NCBI RefSeq assembly: GCF_001612665.1
Contig: NZ_BDAX01000025.1
Location: 118,354-182,353, forward strand
DNA: 64,000 nucleotides
Source: Nocardia alba NBRC 108234
GTDB taxonomy: Bacteria; Actinomycetota; Actinomycetes; Mycobacteriales; Mycobacteriaceae
Reading direction: 5' to 3'
Below are positions 35,734-45,017 of the stretch, one piece after another. Both the position numbers and the translations under genes were made by a program. The notes under the pieces are model-generated. The model had not been told where the DNA came from, made no database searches, and was given only the letters and a program-made list of their open reading frames with translations. Numbering within the stretch: position 1 is the first letter of the stretch; each line of letters opens with the position of its first letter.

Positions 35734-37116
35734 TTACCCGACGGTGGCCGGGGCGAAGGTCGAGCGTTCGAAGCGGCCTGCCGGGGCGAACTTCGCCAGC
35801 AACTCGCCCGCGTCCACCCCGGTGACCTCGGTGATATAGGCGGCGGCGTCGGCGGGGGAGTCGATCGGCAGGAACGGCTGTGGGCGGTGCAGCAGCCCGA
35901 CCAACGCCGAGGCGAACTTCGGGTCGACGGCGGCGGTGGCGAAGAACTGGCCGCCGATGTCGGCGAACGCGGGATCGCTCAGGAACAGGCGGGTCACCTT
36001 GGCGGCGGCGTCGCTGCGGGCGGACAGAAACGCGGCGTATTGCTCGGTGATCCACTGCTCGTCGAACGCCCCCTCGTGCACGGCGGCGGCCGCGACAAGG
36101 CGCTGGGCCTGGATCAGCCCGCTCTGCGCGCCCTGGCCCGCGACCGGGTCGTAGGCGACCGCGGTGTCACCGAGTGCGGCGACCGGATGACCGCCGGCGG
36201 TATGCCCCACCCCGGCCCGCACGACCGGCCGGACCGCGCCCTTGAGCCAGGAGTGCGGGTCCTCGGGGATCACCCGGGTGGCCTGCACTTCCGGCAGGTC
36301 CCAGTCGATGTAGTCGCGGTAGAGGTCCTTCACGATGCGCAATGCCGACTCCGCCGAATCGGCTGCGGCGAAACGGGTTTCCCAGTCACTGCCGGGTCGG
36401 GCCCAGCCCAGGAACGCCCAGCTCGGGCCCGCGTCCTTGTGCAGGTACGGACCCCACCAGGCCTCACCCTGTTCGGCCAGAATGGAGAACAGGCTGTGCG
36501 CGCCGCCCGCCGGGCTCCGGTGCGCGAAGACGCCGGGGTCGAAGTCGAGGCCGGTCACGGTGACCGTGAGCAGCGAGCGCTGCGGCTTGTCGTAGACAGT
36601 GCGTTGCTCGTCGATCGGGAACAGGTCGGCCAGCCCGCCGCGGCCGGTGGCGACCAGGGTGAGGTCGTTGGCGGCGGCGATGGCGTCGAGGGATTCGACG
36701 GTGACCGGTTCGACGATGAAATCGCCGCCGCGTTCGAGGAAGGCCGTGAGGCGCTCATCGGCTTTGAGCCGGGTGTCGACGGCGACGCCGACATAGCCGT
36801 CGAAGGTGCCGTCGAAGGCGATCAGCTCGGCGTTGTCCGGTCCGGCGATGCGCACGCTGAGCCCGGTGTGGCGGGGCGCGCGCCCGGTGTAGCTGTCGAG
36901 CCCGAGGGCGGCCTCGGCCTGCTGGGTCTCGCCGAATTCGAGGGCGGTGCCGGTGGCGGGGACGTCGTCGCGCAGTGAACGTTGATCTCGGTCGCTGTAG
37001 AGGGTCACGGTGAAACCGGCGTCGAGCAGACCTAGCGCCGCAGTGACGCCGGTCTGGCCGGCGCCGATTACCGCGGCCGAACGAGGGGAACGGGAAACGG
37101 GATTCTGCGATGTCAT
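35734..37116 (-). CDS. Styrene/indole monooxygenase-like FAD oxidoreductase
   Basis: The 460-residue product has an N-terminal FAD-binding Rossmann motif (AAVIGAGQTGVTAALGL) and closes with a PAGQGAQSGL-like FAD contact (YDPVAGQGAQSGL). The overall build matches StyA-type two-component monooxygenases, which epoxidise with FADH2 supplied by a separate reductase; no StyB-like gene is seen here. It follows the FAAL/PKS operon on the same strand but 230 nt upstream of it, so a shared pathway is uncertain. Confidence 0.75.
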   Translation of the reverse strand: MTSQNPVSRSPRSAAVIGAGQTGVTAALGLLDAGFTVTLYSDRDQRSLRDDVPATGTALEFGETQQAEAALGLDSYTGRAPRHTGLSVRIAGPDNAELIAFDGTFDGYVGVAVDTRLKADERLTAFLERGGDFIVEPVTVESLDAIAAANDLTLVATGRGGLADLFPIDEQRTVYDKPQRSLLTVTVTGLDFDPGVFAHRSPAGGAHSLFSILAEQGEAWWGPYLHKDAGPSWAFLGWARPGSDWETRFAAADSAESALRIVKDLYRDYIDWDLPEVQATRVIPEDPHSWLKGAVRPVVRAGVGHTAGGHPVAALGDTAVAYDPVAGQGAQSGLIQAQRLVAAAAVHEGAFDEQWITEQYAAFLSARSDAAAKVTRLFLSDPAFADIGGQFFATAAVDPKFASALVGLLHRPQPFLPIDSPADAAAYITEVTGVDAGELLAKFAPAGRFERSTFAPATVG

Positions 37117-37262
37117 ATGGGTATGGTGCGCTCACCCGCACCCGATGATGAGTGTTGCGATCAGCGGGAATCGATCTGAATGCCTTGCGCTACAACGGAT
37201 ATGGACACGCACGCCGATGGCGCCAGGGCGAGTTCGTCCTGGCGCTGAGCGGCGTCGACCCG

Positions 37263-38504
37263 CTACGGCCGGGCGAGTGCCTCCGCGGACGCTGTGGTGC
37301 CGGTGTTCCGCTCGCCCGCGCTCCACCCGAAGGGCAGATCGGTGCCGTTGAGCAGGTAGTCACCTACAGCGCGAGCCTTGAAGAGGGCCGGATTGTGCAC
37401 GGAGATCGTGCGGGCGTTGCGCCAATGCCGATCCAGCCGCAGCTGTTCGGACACGATCGAGGCGCCGCCGAGTTCGAACAATCGCGTGGTGGCGTCGAGC
37501 ACGATGTCGATCACCCCGAGTTGTGCTTGCGCAGCGGCCAATTCGGCCGCCACGAGCGCTTCCTCGTCCTTCGCCCCGGCATCGAGTACCTCGTCGAGCA
37601 CATCCGCTACGGCGAGCACCGCCGCTCGTGCGGTGAACGCCGCCGCCGACAATTTGCCGATCACCTGCTGGACGAGGGGGTCTTCGCGCGGGAGATCGGC
37701 GGCGGCGTGGGTGTAGGTGCGGGTGCGCGCGCTCACCCAGTCCCTGGCATCGCGTTCGGCGCGGGCGGCGATTCCCGCGAGCACCGCCAGCTGGACCAGT
37801 TGCAGGTAGGCGGTGGCATAGGTGGGGCCCGCGACACCGTAACCGGGGCCGAGGACGCGATCCTCGGCGACGACGACATCGGTGAATTCGGTGGTGCCGC
37901 TCGCGGTGAGCCGCTGCCCGAAACCGTCCCAGTCATCGTGTTGCACCACACCGGCGGCGTCCGCGTCGACCAGCACGCCGAGCCGCGCACCGTCGCTATC
38001 GGCCGCGACGAGGATGTGATCGGCGAACAGCGATCCGGTGCTGTAGTACTTCACGCCGTTGAGCAGCAGTCGGTCACCGTCGCGGGTCAGCCGAGTGCGG
38101 TACCGGTCGACCGCGCCGACCCCCGGTTCGGTGATCGCGTTGCCGACCAGGGTGCCCGCAGCCACCGCCCGCAGCCACCGCTCCCGCTCCGGTCCCACCG
38201 GAGCCAGCAGCTGATCCTCGACGAACGACCAGTGCACCCGCAGTGCCTGCGGCAAATTGGACTCCGCCGCCGCCAGGTCGATGAGCAGCCGGAACAGCTG
38301 CCGCACACTCACCCCGTAGCCACCGAACTCGATCGGCACCCGCAACGCCCCGAATTTTGCTTCCTTCAGCCAGCCCACCTCGTCGAACGGCAGCCGCCGA
38401 TCGACTTCTCGCTCGACCGCGCCCACGGCGATCCGGTCGAATATCGGGGCGAAGATGGCGTCCAGCTCGGAATCGGTGGTCGATGGCGCGGCGGTGGAAG
38501 TCAT
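37263..38504 (-). CDS. Acyl-CoA dehydrogenase-fold flavin enzyme (DszC/SfnB-like)
   Basis: The 413-residue product has the acyl-CoA dehydrogenase fold: helical N-terminus with FGGYGVSVRQL, the beta-domain entry GNAITEPGVGAVDRYRT, and a C-terminal helical domain ending in an SEQLRLDRHWRNARTISVHNP segment. That last feature, in place of the usual catalytic glutamate, is typical of DszC/SfnB-type flavin monooxygenases. The start at 38504 replaces a longer, unsupported one. Substrate unknown. Confidence 0.75.
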   Translation of the reverse strand: MTSTAAPSTTDSELDAIFAPIFDRIAVGAVEREVDRRLPFDEVGWLKEAKFGALRVPIEFGGYGVSVRQLFRLLIDLAAAESNLPQALRVHWSFVEDQLLAPVGPERERWLRAVAAGTLVGNAITEPGVGAVDRYRTRLTRDGDRLLLNGVKYYSTGSLFADHILVAADSDGARLGVLVDADAAGVVQHDDWDGFGQRLTASGTTEFTDVVVAEDRVLGPGYGVAGPTYATAYLQLVQLAVLAGIAARAERDARDWVSARTRTYTHAAADLPREDPLVQQVIGKLSAAAFTARAAVLAVADVLDEVLDAGAKDEEALVAAELAAAQAQLGVIDIVLDATTRLFELGGASIVSEQLRLDRHWRNARTISVHNPALFKARAVGDYLLNGTDLPFGWSAGERNTGTTASAEALARP

Positions 38505-38612
38505 CGCTCCACGATCGCGCAGGGGGTTGCCGGATTCACGGGTTGCGCGCACCGCGATCACAACAGCGCGCCCGGCGGTGCGCCCACCGCGGATCAGCGG
38601 TGGGCACACGGG

Positions 38613-39236
38613 TCAGTGTCCGCGGGCGATCCAGTCCGCGAGCGCGGGGCGCTCGGCGCCGATGGTGGTGGTGTCGCCGTGACCGGTGTGGACCGTTGTC
38701 TGCTCGGGAAGGGTGAGCAAGCGGTCGCGGATCGAGTCGATGATCGTGTCGAAATCGGAGAACGAGCGGCCGGTGGCGCCGGGGCCGCCCGCGAACAGGG
38801 TGTCACCGGTGAACAGGGCCGCGAGCTCGGGCAGGTACAGCGAGACCGAGCCGGGGGAGTGACCGGGGGTGTGCAGGATGTCGATATCGGTGCCCGCCAC
38901 CGTGATTCGGGTGGTGTCGGCCAGCGAGTGATAGTCCGTGGTCGGGTGGGTCATCCGCCACAGCGGCTCGTCGCCGGGATGCAGCAGGACGGGGGCGTCG
39001 AGGCGCTGCGCGAGTTCCGGGGCGACGGTCACGTGGTCGTTGTGGCCGTGGGTGCACAGGATCGCGGTGACGTGCCGGTCGCCGACCGCGGCGGCGATGG
39101 TATCGGCATCGTGGGCGGCGTCGATGACGAGCACCTCGGTGTCGTCACCGATGAGCCACACATTGTTGTCGACGTCCCAGGTGCCCCCGTCGAGCGCGAA
39201 AGTGCCCGAGGTGACGACTCTTTCGACGCGGGTCAT
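38613..39236 (-). CDS. MBL-fold hydrolase, partner of the mycothiol formaldehyde dehydrogenase
   Basis: The 207-residue product has the metallo-beta-lactamase signature THGHNDH (HxHxDH) at about residue 62, further metal ligands in HTPGHSPGS and FTGDTLF, and a C-terminal TGHGDTTTIG. Its start overlaps the stop of the dehydrogenase gene by 4 nt. In mycothiol producers the MBL protein beside MscR is taken to be the S-formylmycothiol hydrolase step. Assignment rests on this pairing. Confidence 0.8.
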   Translation of the reverse strand: MTRVERVVTSGTFALDGGTWDVDNNVWLIGDDTEVLVIDAAHDADTIAAAVGDRHVTAILCTHGHNDHVTVAPELAQRLDAPVLLHPGDEPLWRMTHPTTDYHSLADTTRITVAGTDIDILHTPGHSPGSVSLYLPELAALFTGDTLFAGGPGATGRSFSDFDTIIDSIRDRLLTLPEQTTVHTGHGDTTTIGAERPALADWIARGH

Positions 39237-40318
39237 GACACCACCACCGAACGCAGCACCCGGCCGTCGGCCATCGCGGCGAATGCCTGCTCGACCTCGT
39301 CGATGCCGATCCGCTCGGTGACGAACCGGTCCAGCGGCAGTCGGCCCTGGCGGTACAGATCGATGAGCATCGGGAAGTCGCGCTCGGGCAGGCAATCGCC
39401 GTACCAGGAGGATTTCAGCGAGCCGCCGTGCGAGAAGAAGTCGATGAGCGGCATCTCCAACGTCATGTCGGGGGTCGGGACCCCGACGAGCACGACCGTG
39501 CCCGCCAGGTCACGACCGTAGAACGCCTGCTGCCAGGTCTCCGGGCGGCCGACCGCGTCGATCACGACATCGGCGCCGAAACCGTCGGTGAGTTCCTTGA
39601 TCCGCTCGACCACGTCCTCGCTGGTCGCGTCGATGGTGTGGGTGGCGCCGAAGTCCTTGGCCCAGTCGAGCTTTCGCTGGTCGCGGTCGATCGCGATGAT
39701 CGTGCCCGCGCCGGCCAGGCGCGCACCGGCGATGGCGGCGTCACCGACGCCGCCGCACCCGATCACCGCGACGCTGTCACCGCGCGAGACGTTGCCGGTG
39801 TTCACGGCCGCGCCGATCCCGGCCATCACGCCACAGCCGAGCAGACCGGCGACGGCCGGGTCGGTCTCGGGATCGACCTTGGTGCACTGCTTTTCGTGCA
39901 CGAGGGTCTTGTCGGCGAATGCGCCGACGCCCAGCGCCGGGGTGAGCGGGGTGCCGTCGGTGAGCGTCATCGCGACGCTGGCGTTGTGGGTGTCGAAGCA
40001 GTACCAGGGACGTCCGTGCCGACACGCTCGGCATTCGCCGCAGACCGCCCGCCAGTTGAGGACGACGTAATCGCCCTCGGCCACGTGGGTCACGGCGGCG
40101 CCGACGGACTCGACCACACCGGCGGCCTCGTGGCCGAGCAGGAACGGGAACTCGTCGTTGATCCCGCCGTCGCGATAGTGCAGGTCGGTGTGGCACACCC
40201 CGCAGGCCTGGACGCGGACGACCACATCGTGCGGTCCCGGATCGGGAATCACGATGTCGACCGTTTCGACCGGCGCGTCCTTCGCGCGGGCGATGACTCC
40301 GCGGACAGTGTCTGGCAT
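39233..40318 (-). CDS. mscR: S-(hydroxymethyl)mycothiol dehydrogenase
   Basis: The 361-residue product is a zinc-dependent MDR alcohol dehydrogenase. It has GVCHTDLHYRDG and GHEAAGVVE (catalytic zinc), CGECRACRHGRPWYC (structural zinc), the cofactor motif GCGGVGDAAIAGA, and LGCGVMAGIGAAVNTG, as in mycothiol- or glutathione-dependent formaldehyde dehydrogenases. It oxidises the formaldehyde-mycothiol adduct to S-formylmycothiol with NAD+. The coupled MBL hydrolase would release formate. Symbol follows the MscR/AdhE2 family. Confidence 0.88.
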   Translation of the reverse strand: MPDTVRGVIARAKDAPVETVDIVIPDPGPHDVVVRVQACGVCHTDLHYRDGGINDEFPFLLGHEAAGVVESVGAAVTHVAEGDYVVLNWRAVCGECRACRHGRPWYCFDTHNASVAMTLTDGTPLTPALGVGAFADKTLVHEKQCTKVDPETDPAVAGLLGCGVMAGIGAAVNTGNVSRGDSVAVIGCGGVGDAAIAGARLAGAGTIIAIDRDQRKLDWAKDFGATHTIDATSEDVVERIKELTDGFGADVVIDAVGRPETWQQAFYGRDLAGTVVLVGVPTPDMTLEMPLIDFFSHGGSLKSSWYGDCLPERDFPMLIDLYRQGRLPLDRFVTERIGIDEVEQAFAAMADGRVLRSVVVS

Positions 40319-40369
40319 GCGGACCTCCTCATGGTTGGCGTGGATCTACGCCAACGCTAGCGGGACCGG

Positions 40370-40588
40370 TCAGTTCGGGATGGGCGGGATCTCACCTGTC
40401 GGACTGCCGAGTTCTTCCTTCACGTGGTGCTCTACGAGCAACGGCACGTAATCGCGGATGTGCACCTGCCCGAACGCGTCGTAGACGTTGTGCACGATGT
40501 CGGTGAGCTCGGCGGGCGCGATGGTCGGGTACCGGATGATCAATCGCTCGATGACCTCGTCGAGTTGGCGGTTCTCCTGAGTAGTCAT
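40370..40588 (-). CDS. Small three-helix protein
   Basis: The 72-residue product is all-helical (RQLDEVIERLIIRYPTIAPA, then ELTDIVHNVYDAF and YVPLLVEHHVKEEL), matching the small actinobacterial three-helix-bundle dimerisation proteins. ATG at 40588 chosen over a start at 40621. It stands alone just upstream of mscR on the same strand. Function unknown. Confidence 0.7.
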   Translation of the reverse strand: MTTQENRQLDEVIERLIIRYPTIAPAELTDIVHNVYDAFGQVHIRDYVPLLVEHHVKEELGSPTGEIPPIPN

Positions 40589-40632
40589 AGTCAGGGGGTA
40601 CCCGCCGATCCCGTCGATCAACGAGTCCTCGC

Positions 40633-41502
40633 CTACTTCTCGTCGAAAACCAGGTCTGTCGGCGGGTGGGTGAGGCGGACCGTCGTCCCGTCGATCACGG
40701 TGATCGCGTCCAGACCGGTGGTGGAGTGACCGGTCGACAGGATGAAGTACTTGTCAGCCGCCTGGGCGAGGAAGGCGGGAAAGCCGGCCAGCGACAGATC
40801 GCCGTCGCCGAGTTCGAGATAGTCGGCGAGGCGGCGGAACAGTTTCGGGAGCAGCACGACGTCGTCGGTGAGCGAGGTCGGCGCGTTCAGCGCGGCGCCG
40901 GTGGTCGTCGCGTCGTCGGGCCACACGCCGAGTCCGCCCGCGGCGGCGGCGATCGAGACGGCGGCGAACTCCTCGCGCAAGGCGGGGAACAGGCTGCGAT
41001 AGAACGTGGGGTAGGCGAGGCCGGTCGCGAGCTGATGGTGGTTGAGCGTGAGGCGCAACAGCGCGATGTCGACGAATGTCTCACTGCCCGAGGCCCCGGG
41101 TGCCTGTCCACGCCCGGCGAATGCCACGCACCGCCCGTGCAGGTCGGCGCCGCGGGTCAGGATGAAACCGGGAACATCGGCCTGGTCGGTGCTGGTCACC
41201 GTCTCGCTCGCGTTGCGGACCACGCCGGTGAAGCCGAGCCACGCCAGCAATTCCTCGGCTGCGCCACGGGCCAGGGCCAGCGGCTGGTGCACGCGGGTGC
41301 CGTGGCGTGGCGTGTAGTGGGTTTCGAGCGAATCGATACCGTCGAGGCGCAACTGCGCGGACCCCGAGGCGTTGCGTTTGACCCGATGCGGACCGCCCAC
41401 CCGGTCCCACAGCGCGGGGTCGTCGGGCCGGAAGCGCACCGAATCACCATCGGGCTGTGCGCCTTTGGCGACGAAGACTCCGGAGATCAGCAGAAACGGC
41501 AT
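40633..41502 (-). CDS. Staphylococcal-nuclease-like domain protein
   Basis: The 289-residue product begins with a beta strand (LLISGVFVAKGAQPDGDSVRF) and an AQLRLDGIDSLETHY segment that resembles the SNase pattern R-L-x-G-I-D-x-x-E. The rest is helical and unlike nuclease. The typical second catalytic arginine is not clear to me, so nuclease activity is doubtful. The start at 41502 was chosen as the first residue of the conserved strand. Confidence 0.55.
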   Translation of the reverse strand: MPFLLISGVFVAKGAQPDGDSVRFRPDDPALWDRVGGPHRVKRNASGSAQLRLDGIDSLETHYTPRHGTRVHQPLALARGAAEELLAWLGFTGVVRNASETVTSTDQADVPGFILTRGADLHGRCVAFAGRGQAPGASGSETFVDIALLRLTLNHHQLATGLAYPTFYRSLFPALREEFAAVSIAAAAGGLGVWPDDATTTGAALNAPTSLTDDVVLLPKLFRRLADYLELGDGDLSLAGFPAFLAQAADKYFILSTGHSTTGLDAITVIDGTTVRLTHPPTDLVFDEK

Positions 41503-41666
41503 CGCGCGCCCTTCGGCTCGTCGGTATTCGCCGACCCGCAGCGCGCGGGAAACCGCGTGGGGCGGCGTGGATCTCGACCACACTGTCGATCAGACACCCA
41601 GTCTGGGCACAGGTCGCGCGCGGGGCAAGACGCGTCGGGGATGGTTCGGTGCTGTTCACCTCCCCG

Positions 41667-42320
41667 TCATCGTCGGTCGGTGTCCGGTCCGATCCGCGCC
41701 AGTACCGCGCTGACCACCAGGCACGCGCTGTCCACCACATCGGCCGTCGGCTGGCGGTAGGCATCGAGCACCCATTTCTGGGCGATGACCACGATGGCGC
41801 CGACCAGCCCGAACAGCACCGTGCGGACACTGACGGCCGGGTGGGTTTCGAGGTCGACATGCGGGGTGATCAGGGCCAGGCAGATATCGACCAACGCGTC
41901 CAGCACGTCGTAATAGGCCCGGTCGACGGCGGGGCTCACGCCGAGGATCTCGAAGAACGCGATCCGGGGAATCCTGGGGTCGTCACGGATGAGCTGGAAG
42001 TATGCTGTGAGGCCGACGCGCACCTGAGTATCGACCGTGTCGCCCTCGCGCAGACCGGTATGGATCGCCTCGATCATCTTCGCGGCGATCTCGCGGTACA
42101 CCTCGAGCAGCAGATCCTCGCTGTCGGTGAAGGATTCGTAGAAGTAGCGTTTGCCGACACCGGCCGCCGCGCAGATCGTGGTGACGGTGGTGTTGCGGTA
42201 GCCGTCGACGCCGAAGGCCTCCGTCGCGGCTTCGAGCAGGCGGATGCGGCGCTCGTGCTGACGTTGCCCCGGAGCGGCGCCGCGGTACCGGCGGCCATCG
42301 TCGAGTTCGGACGCTGTCAC
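41667..42320 (-). CDS. TetR-family transcriptional regulator
   Basis: The 217-residue product has an N-terminal TetR HTH (RIRLLEAATEAFGVDGYRNT then VTTICAAAGVGKRYFYESF) and an all-helical ligand domain. GTG start at 42320; an upstream ATG would add an Arg/Pro tail. It is divergent from the secreted hydrolase gene at 42476, its most likely target, with about 150 nt between. Confidence 0.85.
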   Translation of the reverse strand: MTASELDDGRRYRGAAPGQRQHERRIRLLEAATEAFGVDGYRNTTVTTICAAAGVGKRYFYESFTDSEDLLLEVYREIAAKMIEAIHTGLREGDTVDTQVRVGLTAYFQLIRDDPRIPRIAFFEILGVSPAVDRAYYDVLDALVDICLALITPHVDLETHPAVSVRTVLFGLVGAIVVIAQKWVLDAYRQPTADVVDSACLVVSAVLARIGPDTDRR

Positions 42321-42475
42321 AGCCTCGATTCTGTCAGGTGGCCGCTGGGGGATGCGCGGGGGCGCTGACCATGGATCGCGCCGAGTGGGTTCTTGCGATC
42401 GGACGTGACCCACGCTACGTTACTTCCCGGTACGGGAACGTCATGGTTCCCGATGGTGGAGGGCTGAACCGAAGC

Positions 42476-44509
42476 ATGAGCACACATCGTGGGCGGCTGG
42501 CTGCGCTGGTCGCATCCGTCGTCGTAATGGCAGGGGCTGTCGCATCCGCGCCGGTCGGACAGGCAGCGCCGAATGCCGAAGGGCTCGACGCGCAGTTCCT
42601 CGCCACCCATAACGGTCCGCAGCAGTATCCCAACGTCTTCATCGAATGGGACGTGCCGATCACCATGAGTGATGGCACCGTATTGAAAGCCAACGTCTAT
42701 CACCCGGCCGGCGCGGACGGTCAGCCCGTCGCCGAGCCGACACCCACCATCGTCAACATGACGCCGTACACCAAGCTGGTCACCAACGTCGCCGACTCGG
42801 CGCTCGCGGTCCCCGGCCTGTCGGACCTGCTGCTGCCGGTGCTGCAGAACCTGGACTTCACGCCGTTCGGTTACAGCAGTCTCAGCGACATGATGAACGC
42901 GCTGCCGGGCGGCGCCGCCCGCACCTTCGGCGTGGACCGGAATCTGATCCGCGGCGGCTACACGCAGGTGGTCGTCGACGTGCGCGGCACCGGCTTCTCG
43001 CAGGGCACCTGGCAGGTGTTCGGTGAACGTGAGCAACTCGACGGTGTGGAAATCGTCGACTGGGCCGCGAAACAGGGTTGGTCCGACGGCAAGATCGGGA
43101 TGAGCGGCATCTCCTATTCGGCGATCAACCAGCTGCATACCGCGCAGCGCCATCCCGCGGCGCTCAAGGCGATCTTCCCGATCGTGCCGGGTAGCGACCT
43201 GATCCGCGATGTCGCGGCCCCCGGTGGCGCGCTCGGGATCGGGTTCATCCCGGCCTGGCTGCTCGCCGTCGACGGCGCGAAGCTGCTGCCCGACCTGATG
43301 TCGATGCTGAACGGCAAATTCGACTGGGTGTGGCTGCGCGACCGGGTGCGCGACCCGTTCACCTTCTTCAACGTGCTCATCGCCGCGCTCACCACGCCCA
43401 ACGTGGAGCAGATCCCGCCGGAGATGGCGGCGATTCTCGACGACGAGAGCGCGCTGCGGACCGCCTGGGTGGGCTCGCCGGATCAGGTGCGGGTGCCGAC
43501 CTTCCTGTACGGCGGCTGGCACGACATCTTCACCTACTCCACTCCGCGTATCTACAACGCGGTGAACGTGCCCGCCGAGCAGAAGAAGCTCGTCATGGAC
43601 GACATCTACCACGTCACGGTGACCTCGGGCCTCGGTCAGCCGGGTGCTCCGGCGCCCGCGGATTCGTTGCAGCGCGCGTGGTTCGACAAGTGGCTCAAGG
43701 GAATCGACAACGGTATCGACCGGTACGACCCGGTGACGTTGTGGCAGCAGGGCAGTGGGCAGTGGACCGCCGACGTCGCCTTCCCCCGCCCGGGCATGCA
43801 ATACCGGCGGATGTACCTCGACGCCGCCGCCTCCGGCACCGCCCCGGGTGCTCGCCACGACGGCAGCCTGCGCACTGCTCCCGGTGCCGCGCACCGTGTT
43901 TCGGTAGATCCGAGCCTGACCACCATCTGCTCGCGCGACGCGTCGCAGGGCACCGCCGGACTGGTTCCGCTGCCCGATGTCTGCGCCAAGGACGCCCGGA
44001 TCAGCGAGGGCGCCGCGCTCACCTTCACCACGACGCCGGTGAACGTGCCGACGCGGATCTCCGGCCCGATCGCCGCCCACCTGAACACCGTGCTCGACGC
44101 CACCGACGGCTACTGGACGGTGACGGTGAATGATGTCGCCCCCGACGGCACCTCGACGGTCTGGTCGCAGGGCCAGCTGACCGCGTCGCTGCGCGCGATC
44201 GACGAGGGCAAGGCCACCCGCTCGCCCAACGGTGACTACACGGACCCGTATCCGTACCTCACCCTGGATACCCGTGCGCCGATCGTGCCCGGCGAGCCGA
44301 CGACGATCGACATCGGCGTCCGCGCCACCGACGGTGTCCTGCTGCCGGGCCACCGCCTGCGCGTCGACGTCTTCGCGGGCAACTTCCCCAGCGGAATCCC
44401 GCTGCGGCCGTTGCTGAACGAAAGCGGCCTGCGCACCCAGCACCTCGAGCTGGACCCCGCGCGCCCGAGCTGGATCAACGTCCCCCTGGACACCGATCCC
44501 GGCTGGTGA
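42476..44509 (+). CDS. Secreted CocE/NonD-family alpha/beta hydrolase (S15-like)
   Basis: The 677-residue product has a signal peptide (about residues 1-31, ending GQAAP), then an X-Pro dipeptidyl-peptidase/CocE-type hydrolase domain. Visible are the nucleophile elbow KIGMSGISYSAINQ, a YGGWHDIF helix and a DDIYHVT histidine region. A jelly-roll C-terminal domain follows, ending with a VFAGNFPSGIP-like stretch. Such enzymes hydrolyse esters or acyl-peptide bonds outside the cytoplasm. ATG at 42476 gives a clean signal peptide; an in-frame ATG at 42443 is possible. Confidence 0.85.
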   Translation: MSTHRGRLAALVASVVVMAGAVASAPVGQAAPNAEGLDAQFLATHNGPQQYPNVFIEWDVPITMSDGTVLKANVYHPAGADGQPVAEPTPTIVNMTPYTKLVTNVADSALAVPGLSDLLLPVLQNLDFTPFGYSSLSDMMNALPGGAARTFGVDRNLIRGGYTQVVVDVRGTGFSQGTWQVFGEREQLDGVEIVDWAAKQGWSDGKIGMSGISYSAINQLHTAQRHPAALKAIFPIVPGSDLIRDVAAPGGALGIGFIPAWLLAVDGAKLLPDLMSMLNGKFDWVWLRDRVRDPFTFFNVLIAALTTPNVEQIPPEMAAILDDESALRTAWVGSPDQVRVPTFLYGGWHDIFTYSTPRIYNAVNVPAEQKKLVMDDIYHVTVTSGLGQPGAPAPADSLQRAWFDKWLKGIDNGIDRYDPVTLWQQGSGQWTADVAFPRPGMQYRRMYLDAAASGTAPGARHDGSLRTAPGAAHRVSVDPSLTTICSRDASQGTAGLVPLPDVCAKDARISEGAALTFTTTPVNVPTRISGPIAAHLNTVLDATDGYWTVTVNDVAPDGTSTVWSQGQLTASLRAIDEGKATRSPNGDYTDPYPYLTLDTRAPIVPGEPTTIDIGVRATDGVLLPGHRLRVDVFAGNFPSGIPLRPLLNESGLRTQHLELDPARPSWINVPLDTDPGW

Positions 44510-44631
44510 GCACTGGCTGACCCCCCCTCCGAAGTCGCACCGGATCGCTGATCGCGCGACAGCGGAGGCGGGGTTTGCCACTATCGCGACCGAGTGCGAC
44601 CCGAACCGCCTGTGTCGACCTCGCGCGCAGG

Positions 44632-44904
44632 TCAGCCGCGGCCGAGGGCGTCGGCCAGTTCCTGCTTGTTCATCTTGGAGCGGCCGTCGATATTGCGGCG
44701 GCGGGCCTCGTCGTAGAGCTGATCGCGGGTCTTGCCGCCGCCGGATCGCGATCCCTTGGTCTCACCGTGTTCGGCGCGGGTCTTGTTGACCGTGGCCGCG
44801 GCGATCTGCTCGGCACGCTTCTCGCTGCGGCCACGGTCGCGCTCGGATTTCTTGATGTCTTCGTACTGTCGTTCGCGCTTGTCGCTCCATGCTTGCTGAG
44901 GCAT
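44632..44904 (-). CDS. Small basic protein with Rho-N-like C-terminus
   Basis: The 90-residue product has a charged, Lys/Arg/Glu-rich N-terminal half (AWSDKRERQYEDIKKS) and a C-terminal Rho-N/SAP-like helix pair (RDQLYDEARRRNIDGRSKMN, then QELADAL). Proteins of this form are common in actinobacteria and annotated as plasmid-stabilisation or Rho-N-like; their role is unclear. Confidence 0.75.
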   Translation of the reverse strand: MPQQAWSDKRERQYEDIKKSERDRGRSEKRAEQIAAATVNKTRAEHGETKGSRSGGGKTRDQLYDEARRRNIDGRSKMNKQELADALGRG

Positions 44905-45017
44905 AGCCGGATCCCTTCTGCTCGGTGAGCGGTCTGGTAGCCGCCTACCCGGCGCTCGACTCGGGAAACACCGTCGGTGGCCGCGATCCGGCGCTCGGTT
45001 CCTGGCACACTGTTCTG

